Notes under the pieces: model-generated
Seen by the model: only the letters and a program-made list of their open reading frames with translations
The model's database searches: none
What the model was told of the DNA's origin: nothing
DNA from: an uncultured Sulfolobales archaeon
GTDB taxonomy: Archaea; Thermoproteota; Thermoprotei_A; Sulfolobales; Desulfurococcaceae
NCBI GenBank assembly: GCA_938045475.1
Contig: CALIML010000001.1
Location: 1 to 64,000 of the forward strand
Length of the DNA stretch: 64,000 nt
Direction: 5' to 3'
Shown: piece by piece, positions 8,871-16,284 of the stretch
Position numbering within the stretch: position 1 is the stretch's first letter
Layout of the letters: the number at the start of each line of letters is the position of its first letter
Position numbers and translations under genes: made by a program

Positions 8871-10220
8871 GTGCTGGAGTTAATTGAATTAGCTGAACGA
8901 GTTGTGAAAATGCTTAGCTCCAGTGGAGTAAGCGAAGCAGAAGCATACGTTGTTGAAACTTGTTCAACAGACTTAAAGTACGTTAAGGGGGAAGTGGATG
9001 TCGTTAGGAGTGGGAGAACTATTTTAGTAGGTTTAAGAATAGCTTTAGGAAAGAGAGTTGCGGTCGTTGGAGGCACGATAAGTTCTCTTAGCGATGTAAT
9101 GATGCTCGCTGAGTCAGGCACAAAGATCGCTAGGGCAAGCCCTGAGGACCCTAATTGGAGGAGCCTGCCTAAGAGTATAGGTATGACTCCCGTTGGAAAA
9201 ATATTTGATGATAGGATCGCTAACCCAGATATTGAATGGTCGAAGCAAGTCCTTGCCGAGTCAGCTAAAATACCGGGAGAGATTGATTCGAGAACTTCCT
9301 TAGTTAGCGCAGGTTTTAGATATGTTAAAGCGAAGCGTGTAATAGTGAATAGCTACGCTGACGCTATCTCAGATGATTCAACGAAGTTCCTATACTATGC
9401 TGAAGTAAAGGCATTTGAAGGCGGTAGTGAATCAGGGTTTACAGAGTTTCATGCTTCAACAACTCTAGAGGACTTCAGCTATGAATCCATAGTTGAGAAA
9501 GCTGCTGAAAGAGCTCTCGCCGGCTTGAGGTCTAAAGCTATTGAGACGGGAGCATATAGTGTTGTTTTAACTCCAAAAATGTTTGGCTCAATAGTTGCTT
9601 CAGCTCTCGCCCCAGCTCTTTATGCAGACAATGTTCAGAGGAACAGGAGTCCTCTAGCCGGTAAAGTTGGCGAAGAAGTCTTAAGCAGCGAGATAAACAT
9701 CGTTGACGATGGATGTATTAGTGGACTATACTCTACACAGGCATTCGATGATGAGGGAGTGCCGACAAAAAGGAAGAGCGTCTTTAGGAAAGGCGTTCTA
9801 GAGACATACTTGTACGACAACTATACTGCTCAGCTGGAGTCCAGAGAGTCCACAGGCAATGGAATTAGGAGAAATCCTTCATCAATTCCCAGACCTTCAA
9901 TAACTAACTTGCTAATAGAACCGGGCCGCTGTGACTTGGATAGCGTTGTAAGCGACTTAGGTAGAGCAATAGTGGTTTATGGGACTATAGGTGAGTGGCT
10001 GTCTAATCCTATTAGCGGACTGATTAATGCAACGATAACTAACGCTGATCTCGTTGAAAACGGAAGGGTATTGCATGGAGTAAAGGGAGCTGTACTGGCA
10101 GGCAATGTATATTCTTTACTTAAGGAACAATACTTACTTACCACTAAGGACGTAGAGAATTACTTCAACGTATACTCACCGGGAATAGCGCTTAGGGAAG
10201 TGTCTATAGCTGGCAAGTGA
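8871..10220 (+). CDS. TldE/PmbA family protein (TldD partner)
   Basis: Directly downstream of tldD; ends GLINATITNADLVENGRVLHGVKGAVLAGN, typical of the PmbA/TldE C-terminal domain. Confidence 0.85.
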   Translation: MLELIELAERVVKMLSSSGVSEAEAYVVETCSTDLKYVKGEVDVVRSGRTILVGLRIALGKRVAVVGGTISSLSDVMMLAESGTKIARASPEDPNWRSLPKSIGMTPVGKIFDDRIANPDIEWSKQVLAESAKIPGEIDSRTSLVSAGFRYVKAKRVIVNSYADAISDDSTKFLYYAEVKAFEGGSESGFTEFHASTTLEDFSYESIVEKAAERALAGLRSKAIETGAYSVVLTPKMFGSIVASALAPALYADNVQRNRSPLAGKVGEEVLSSEINIVDDGCISGLYSTQAFDDEGVPTKRKSVFRKGVLETYLYDNYTAQLESRESTGNGIRRNPSSIPRPSITNLLIEPGRCDLDSVVSDLGRAIVVYGTIGEWLSNPISGLINATITNADLVENGRVLHGVKGAVLAGNVYSLLKEQYLLTTKDVENYFNVYSPGIALREVSIAGK

Positions 10221-10350
10221 GTAGAATTAGATCCAACAACTCTTCCTGAAGTAATGCATTCATAGTGAACTATACGTGGATATGCTGAAGAATATAAGTA
10301 TGCTCCTGCATTATTAGTTAAGGGATTAATAATTTAAGCTGTATAGCAAC

Positions 10351-10730
10351 ATGGGGTTTAACACGGATTTGTTGAAAACAAGGAATGCTCTACCCGGAGG
10401 AGAGCCCATATTAATATTTGATTCCCTTGGAGTGAAGCGGAAACAGACGGGTTTTCTATGCTGGCTCAATTGATGAAGCTAAAGTAACTAAGTTGAGGAA
10501 GGATGCTGGAGGCCTTGATACGGCAATCCACATGCTTTTAGCCTAGTTTGTCAGCGGCTGTTGAATAGTCAACTTTTCATATTGTTTTCCTAGCGTATTT
10601 GTGTAGTGATGAGTGTTGTTTGAAGAGTGCTCGATGAGCGGCTTTAAGCCGGGTGAGCATGCAGCTGCCTTAGATCTCCCTATGCGCCATCCCCCACTGT
10701 TGGCAGCGGAGGCCACTCCGTGAAGCATTA
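10351..10730 (+). pseudogene. Decayed 3,4-dihydroxy-2-butanone 4-phosphate synthase (ribB) remnant
   Basis: Frame 1 reads MGFNTDLLKTRNALPGGEPILIFDSLGVKR... to a stop at 10471-10473; after frameshift NRRVFYAGSIDEAKVTKLRKDAGGL; weaker C-terminal piece GFKPGEHAAALDL; sits upstream of ribH. Confidence 0.55.
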
Positions 10731-10805
10731 AAGAGGTGGAACGAATAGTTATTATAAAACGTTAACTACCCGACAACGGTATCTAAACGTAGGCCCAATA
10801 GTGGA

Positions 10806-11279
10806 GTGAGGCGAATCCACGTGGCTATCCGAATAGCAATAGTGGTAGCTGAATTCAATTATGACACAACGTACCTCGTGCTACAATGCGCAATAAACCA
10901 TGCAAAGCTTCTTGGAGCTGAAGTAACGTACATAGTTAAAGCGCTTGGAAGCTATGAAACACCCTTAGCAGTAAAGAGCGTTCTTAAAAGGAAGGGGGAA
11001 GTTGATGGAGTCGTCGCCCTAGGAGCCGTTATACAGGAGGAGACAAAGCACGATGAAGTTGTCGCACACAACGTTGGTAAAAAAACCATGGATCTTACGG
11101 TGGAGTATGGAAAGCACGTAGGTTTAGAAGTAATAGGTCCGGGGGCTTCAAGAGCTCGAGCTCTTAAGCGAATAGATGACTACGCTAGGAGAGCTGTTGA
11201 AGCAGTAGTTAAAATGGCTAAAGGGCTTTTAACGCTGGAGCAGTCAACTTGCTTTAGTGGAACTATAGCCATAGATTAG
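10806..11279 (+). CDS. ribH: 6,7-dimethyl-8-ribityllumazine synthase
   Basis: VVAEFNYDTT..., GAVIQEETKHDEVVAHNVGKKTMDLTVEYGKHV, GPGASRARALKRIDDYARRAVEA. Confidence 0.88.
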   Translation: MRRIHVAIRIAIVVAEFNYDTTYLVLQCAINHAKLLGAEVTYIVKALGSYETPLAVKSVLKRKGEVDGVVALGAVIQEETKHDEVVAHNVGKKTMDLTVEYGKHVGLEVIGPGASRARALKRIDDYARRAVEAVVKMAKGLLTLEQSTCFSGTIAID

Positions 11280-11280
11280 A

Positions 11281-11988
11281 GTGGTTTATTTGCCTAGAGT
11301 AACTATAGTAGAGCTCTATAATTACAGGAAGTGGGCGGAATCTCTTGGAACAGATAGGGAATGGATAATCCAGTTTAAGCAGTCTGAAATACGCTCGCTT
11401 CTCCAAAGACTCATAGCTAAAAACGATGGATTCGTCTTGCCATTTAGATATGATTACTACATAATTCTATCAAACGCCATTAGCGAGAAGAGACATGAGG
11501 AAATATATACAGCCCTATATACAACTCTCGACGTGCCTGTAAGAATGGTCTCCTTGACTAGTAAGCACCCCTTTACGGCACAGCTGTGGGCAACAAGGAT
11601 CATGGCTCGTTCACACGACAAGTTCGTCTACATTCATGGAGAGGAGGATCCTAACGTAATTGTTCACATAGATATAAGCGACATAGTTGAGAAATCCTAT
11701 AGCACAAGCATATATGAGGCTTACGTAGCTGCAGTAGAGCTTTACCACTATATTGTTGAGACAGTTTCTAGATGTGGTGGATTGGCGGGTTACCTGGGTG
11801 GAGACAACATCCTCGCTGTACTGCCCCTAGACTCCTATGAAGACTTCCTCGATAAATTGCCTAGCTATGTAAAAGCCGGTGTAGGCATATCACTTATACC
11901 TAGAAAAGCTGTTAAACTTTCAATAGAAGCACTTGATGCTGTTAGAACTGGGGGGGAGTTAAAGAAGTTCGTTGTTTTAACAGAGTAA
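11281..11988 (+). CDS. arfA: GTP cyclohydrolase III (archaeal ArfA type)
   Basis: Two half-domains with IHIDISDI... and YLGGDNILAVLP (GGDN-type motif); adjacent to ribH. Confidence 0.85.
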   Translation: MVYLPRVTIVELYNYRKWAESLGTDREWIIQFKQSEIRSLLQRLIAKNDGFVLPFRYDYYIILSNAISEKRHEEIYTALYTTLDVPVRMVSLTSKHPFTAQLWATRIMARSHDKFVYIHGEEDPNVIVHIDISDIVEKSYSTSIYEAYVAAVELYHYIVETVSRCGGLAGYLGGDNILAVLPLDSYEDFLDKLPSYVKAGVGISLIPRKAVKLSIEALDAVRTGGELKKFVVLTE

Positions 11989-12236
11989 CCTCGCTGAACT
12001 AGCTTTCTCCTGCATTACTCCATAAATCGAATTCAATGTAGTGGCAGCTGGTTCAAGCAGTCTTGAAATACTTGGTTCCCGATCATGCCAGTGATGCGGA
12101 GTACTTCATAGACTATGAAGTTAAATGCTGAGGGCATTCAACTTAAGTACATCTATTTCATGGCAATTCAATAATGCCCCTTGTGTTTGTGTTTTTATAG
12201 AGACCAGTGTTCAACTAATACTCTGGGGTAAGAGTA

Positions 12237-13028
12237 GTGGTTGATGTAGAGATCTCTGGGATTCTTGAAGAGAGATTGAGGAGGCTCGTTGACTTAGGCA
12301 TATACTCAAGCCTTAGCGAAGCGGTCAGAGACGCTGTTAGGAGACTCCTAGATCAAATGGATTTAATGAACTTAGCTCTAAAGCTATATACGTCGAGTGA
12401 AGCCAGCTTCCAATACGTAGTTGAATTCGCTGACACCAGCTTTGATGACATGACTGAATACTTTATCACTAGGGGGTACATACCTTTAATAGGCTTAGAA
12501 GGACCTGATGACATAGAGTTTTTAACTCCCGGTAAGAGATATGTGCTTGACCCATTAACAATGCACATAGTTTTCAATAGCGATCTCTACAAATACTTGT
12601 CTAAGCTAGCTCAGAGAGGGTATGTGTTTCTAGCTCCAAGCAGCGTTAAGAACTGGAGCGAAGTACTTATTTCAAGAAGGCTATTACATTTGCTTGAATC
12701 AAGGAACTTAGTTGGATTTTTCAATAGTGAGGCGGTGAACTTAGGGTTAAACTTGGCTAAAGCTCAGTTAACTAAACATGAGCAATACGCCATAGCTTAT
12801 GCAAAGGATACTTATGGTGCTACGTTAATTACTGAGGACTTTAGAACTAGAGGATACGCGAGATCTATTGGTGTTAACGCTGTTAGCTCTCTATCAATAG
12901 TTTACACTCTAAGGGACAGCATAAGCGTGGGGGAATTGCGTGAACTAATTTATTACTTAAAGTCCATACCAATAATTATGCCAGTTGAATTAATTAAAAG
13001 CCTGTGGGGCATTGATTTTGGCGACTAA
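12237..13028 (+). CDS. Predicted ribbon-helix-helix domain fused to a PIN-like domain
   Basis: N-term VDVEISGILEERLRRLVDLGIYSSLSEAVRDAVRRLLDQ (RHH-like); C-term RYVLDPLTM ... EQYAIAYAKDTYGATLITEDFRTRGYARSIGVNAVS (PIN-like). Confidence 0.65.
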   Translation: MVDVEISGILEERLRRLVDLGIYSSLSEAVRDAVRRLLDQMDLMNLALKLYTSSEASFQYVVEFADTSFDDMTEYFITRGYIPLIGLEGPDDIEFLTPGKRYVLDPLTMHIVFNSDLYKYLSKLAQRGYVFLAPSSVKNWSEVLISRRLLHLLESRNLVGFFNSEAVNLGLNLAKAQLTKHEQYAIAYAKDTYGATLITEDFRTRGYARSIGVNAVSSLSIVYTLRDSISVGELRELIYYLKSIPIIMPVELIKSLWGIDFGD

Positions 13029-13566
13029 TGTTACTTATGTAGTCGATGCATCACTAAGCATGAAGAAAGCCTTTGGGGAACTCGCTTTAAGTAAGATAGA
13101 TGTTGTTAAAGAAACCCTCATTCAGGTAGTCCCTAAGGTAGTTGAAAAAAATAACTACTACGTAGGACTAGTGGTTTTCTATAAACATGCTTTCCCACTG
13201 CTGGCTCCTACAAAGGAGGTAAGAAGCATAGTGAACGTCTTCTCAAGGATACGCGTATTGGGAGAGGGCACGGCTCCAGGTAATGGATTGATTGAGGCAG
13301 TAAAAGTCATGAGATGGAATAAAGGGAGTAAGAGAGCTGTAATGATAACGGATGGAGGGTTTAATGAGGGAGTGCCGTTAGATATAGCTGCAATTTATGC
13401 AAGCAGCTCAGGAGTAAAGCTTCATATAATAATTATTGGAGGTAAATTAATTGATATGGATGCAGTCTACATAGGTCGCGCTATTGAGACATGTGGTGGA
13501 GAAAAATACGTAGTTAATGATAGAGCACAGCTTGTTCAAGCACTGTATAAAGCTACTTTAAGTTAA
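13012..13566 (+). CDS. von Willebrand factor A domain protein with MIDAS motifs
   Basis: DASLS, GEGTAPGNGL and ITDGGFNEG; TTG start overlapping the upstream ORF by 17 bp. Confidence 0.82.
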   Translation: MILATNVTYVVDASLSMKKAFGELALSKIDVVKETLIQVVPKVVEKNNYYVGLVVFYKHAFPLLAPTKEVRSIVNVFSRIRVLGEGTAPGNGLIEAVKVMRWNKGSKRAVMITDGGFNEGVPLDIAAIYASSSGVKLHIIIIGGKLIDMDAVYIGRAIETCGGEKYVVNDRAQLVQALYKATLS

Positions 13567-13679
13567 AGGCAGGCCACGTGGGTTGAGAAGGCCAATACCT
13601 TAAATACATTCAGCAGTAAGTTAATCTGTAGCTCATAGTCCTCGCCGAACGGCGGGGGAAGAGGCTTTAGGGAAGTAAC

Positions 13680-14186
13680 TTGAATGACATTGTTGTAGCG
13701 GCTGAGAAAAGCATCTATATAAAGATGGAGCCAGTGCTAAAGTTTCTTGACGAACTAGCGCATGCTTTATCTAAAGACGTCTTTTCAAGAGTTGGGCTAG
13801 TAATTTTCTCAAGCTATGCCTTCCCAATCCTCGACTTAACTTACAATTACTACAAATTATGCGAAGTTTATAAAGCCGTGAGGCCTTTAAAGGGGGTTCC
13901 TGAGCCAGCGCTGGGAATATATGAGGCAATAGATATGATTAAAAGCCTCGATGACGGTCTTGCCGATAAGAGGGCAGTAGCACTAATTGCATCTCTTTCC
14001 AAGAAGCCGGGGATTTCATTAGTGGATGCAGTAAATTATGCTAAAGCCCAGCAAGTGCGCTTGGCAATAGCCACTACCAATGCAGATGCTCCGTCATGGC
14101 TTCCCGAGGATATTGTTAAAGAGTTGGTTCGATTAAGATCAGACAACATTTATAAGATCATTAAATTGATCACTAACGGTAGTTGA
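13680..14186 (+). CDS. vWA-like paralogue lacking MIDAS residues
   Basis: RVGLVIFSSYAFPILD aligns with YVGLVVFYKHAFPLLA of the upstream vWA; MIDAS positions replaced (AEKSIY, KGVPEPALG, IASLSKKPG). Confidence 0.65.
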   Translation: MNDIVVAAEKSIYIKMEPVLKFLDELAHALSKDVFSRVGLVIFSSYAFPILDLTYNYYKLCEVYKAVRPLKGVPEPALGIYEAIDMIKSLDDGLADKRAVALIASLSKKPGISLVDAVNYAKAQQVRLAIATTNADAPSWLPEDIVKELVRLRSDNIYKIIKLITNGS

Positions 14187-14295
14187 AGACTAAAGTAAGA
14201 GATCTAAGGAAGAGGCACTAATGGCTTAGATTTCTGAGCCGCGTGCAGAAGTATTTAAGAGCACTAAGAAAGTAGTTCCTAGCATTAGTAGATGT

Positions 14296-16284
14296 TTGCT
14301 TAAACGCAACTATTGCGGTGATTGCATGGCGTGGCCTGTGAGGACTAAGATATACTGGGATCTAGAGTATGATGTGCCGTTGCTCATGCAATCTCAAAGT
14401 GGCGGTTCCTCTACTTCATTTATGCTGAAGCTAACTGATCCAGGTGATGCTAGGCCTGCTACACAAACTGATCACGCTAGGCTTCGCGAGGCGTTAAATT
14501 ACGAGTTCGGTAGCGACAAGGTATACAGTAAGCTATTCGCGGATAAGTTCATATTGTTAAATAAGGTGCCCCACTGGGATTTAATGTGGGAGGTAGTCTC
14601 GTCGGGCAACGTTCTCGGCCAACTATACTACGATCCATTTAAATATAGGTGGAGATTTAGACTCAACTACACTGGAGCCGTTCTAGCACTTAGAGAAGGC
14701 TTAGTTGATCACATTACGGCATCAGGGCTCGTTGTCGAGAAGGGCGTTCTTAAAAGCTGTTATTCAAGTAGCTCGAGACAAGTAGTGATAGTTGGTAAAA
14801 ATGAAAGGCCTCGTGGAATAGCTGAAAATGACAATGGCAAGCTTGTTGTAACTAAGCTGTTTAGGGCATTCATTGAACCTGTAGAGACTAGTTGGAGAAG
14901 CTCCTCGCTCCATGATGTATTAAATCTCAACGACTACGCCCTATACTACTTTGAGTCCAGAGCTAAAGCATTCATATACTCAATGCACTCTAAAACTGGT
15001 AGAGAAGTAATCGTATCATATTCCGGTGGGAAGGATAGCTTAGTATCGCTGCATCTAGCCATGAGCGTTGTTGGGGAATTAAAAATACTGTTTAACGACA
15101 CTGGATTAGAACTCCCTGAAACAATAGCTAATGTAGAACACGTATCTGAAAAATATGGGCTCACTAAGGTATTAGCTAGCGCCGGCAATAGGTTTTGGAG
15201 GGATGTAGAACTGTTTGGCCCTCCTGGAAGGGACTATAGGTGGTGTTGCAAGGTGCTGAAGTTAATTCCATTAGCCAAAGTATCTAGGCAGGAGTGGCCT
15301 AGCGGAGCTCTAAACATAGTCGGCCAGAGAGCCTTTGAGTCCTTAGAGAGAGCTAGGAGCCACAGAGTCTGGAGGAATAAGTGGATACCGCATCTCCTAA
15401 GCATATCGCCCATCCAAGAGTGGAGCCAGCTCCACGTATGGCTTTACATACATAGATACAGGTTGCCCTACAACAAGCTTTATGATGAAGGCTTCGAGAG
15501 GCTTGGCTGCTACCTATGTCCAGCAAGTACTTTAGCTGAGTTTAAGGAAGTCGGGGCAGTATGCCCAGAGCTTTGGCTAAAGTGGGTTAACATCCTTGAA
15601 GTTTGGAGAAGAAAGCTTGGTCAACCAAAGGAGTGGGCCGACCTAGGCCTATGGAGATGGCTTACTCCGGCATTCGCCAAGCGAAGGCTTGAGCTAAAGA
15701 CGCCTAGTTACTCAAGCAATTGGAGAATGGAGCACGCTAATAGACTTACTGAAGGAGCAGCGAGGCTTTCCCCCATAAAGATCGATAGAGGAGATGATAG
15801 TCTAACGGCTTACTTCAATGATGAACTGTTAAATGATGAATGCCTGCTAACATTTACATCAAATGCTAAGATGCTTAAGGCCAGCGTCTATAGGGACATT
15901 GAAGGCTTAGTTGTTGAAACGAACAGAGCTAAAGTAGTAATTAGTGGAAGAGTTATTAAGGCATCGTTCAAAGAGCGTAGCGGTGTAGAGGACTTAGCTG
16001 ATGTATTAAAGAATATTTATAGAGTCAGAGGATGCGTAAAATGCGGTAGCTGCGTCATATGGTGTCCGGAAAAAGCAGTTAAGCTAACAAGCAATGGGCC
16101 TTTGCCTAGAGTTCCATGTTCAAGCTGCAGGATATGCATCGAGAATTGTCCTATAAGCGAAATGCTTGTTGAGAGAGTTGTAATGCCCCTCATACTTGAT
16201 GACATTACGGCTTGGAGAAGGAGGACCAGGTTTAAGAGAGAAGACTTGCTGAAGTCGTTTAGAGCTATGGGTTACATGCCTTAG
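14296..16284 (+). CDS. PAPS reductase-like (adenine nucleotide alpha hydrolase family) protein with N-terminal PUA-like region and C-terminal 4Fe-4S ferredoxin domain
   Basis: VIVSYSGGKDSLVSLHLAM PP-loop; CCKVLK; C-terminal CVKCGSCVIWCPEKAV and CSSCRICIENCPI. Confidence 0.87.
   Translation: MLKRNYCGDCMAWPVRTKIYWDLEYDVPLLMQSQSGGSSTSFMLKLTDPGDARPATQTDHARLREALNYEFGSDKVYSKLFADKFILLNKVPHWDLMWEVVSSGNVLGQLYYDPFKYRWRFRLNYTGAVLALREGLVDHITASGLVVEKGVLKSCYSSSSRQVVIVGKNERPRGIAENDNGKLVVTKLFRAFIEPVETSWRSSSLHDVLNLNDYALYYFESRAKAFIYSMHSKTGREVIVSYSGGKDSLVSLHLAMSVVGELKILFNDTGLELPETIANVEHVSEKYGLTKVLASAGNRFWRDVELFGPPGRDYRWCCKVLKLIPLAKVSRQEWPSGALNIVGQRAFESLERARSHRVWRNKWIPHLLSISPIQEWSQLHVWLYIHRYRLPYNKLYDEGFERLGCYLCPASTLAEFKEVGAVCPELWLKWVNILEVWRRKLGQPKEWADLGLWRWLTPAFAKRRLELKTPSYSSNWRMEHANRLTEGAARLSPIKIDRGDDSLTAYFNDELLNDECLLTFTSNAKMLKASVYRDIEGLVVETNRAKVVISGRVIKASFKERSGVEDLADVLKNIYRVRGCVKCGSCVIWCPEKAVKLTSNGPLPRVPCSSCRICIENCPISEMLVERVVMPLILDDITAWRRRTRFKREDLLKSFRAMGYMP

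Noticed and set aside
10543-10728. 61-aa minus-strand ORF upstream of ribH
   Set aside because: Better explained as antisense of the decayed ribB remnant; no motif of its own.
12237-13566. Classical two-gene toxin-antitoxin pair
   Set aside because: The RHH-like and PIN-like regions are in the same ORF and the following gene is a vWA protein, so a standard TA pair is not supported.
13643-13654. GC-rich CGCCG-aa-CGGCG inverted repeat between the two vWA genes
   Set aside because: Very short stem and tight loop; could be chance; no promoter or conservation evidence.
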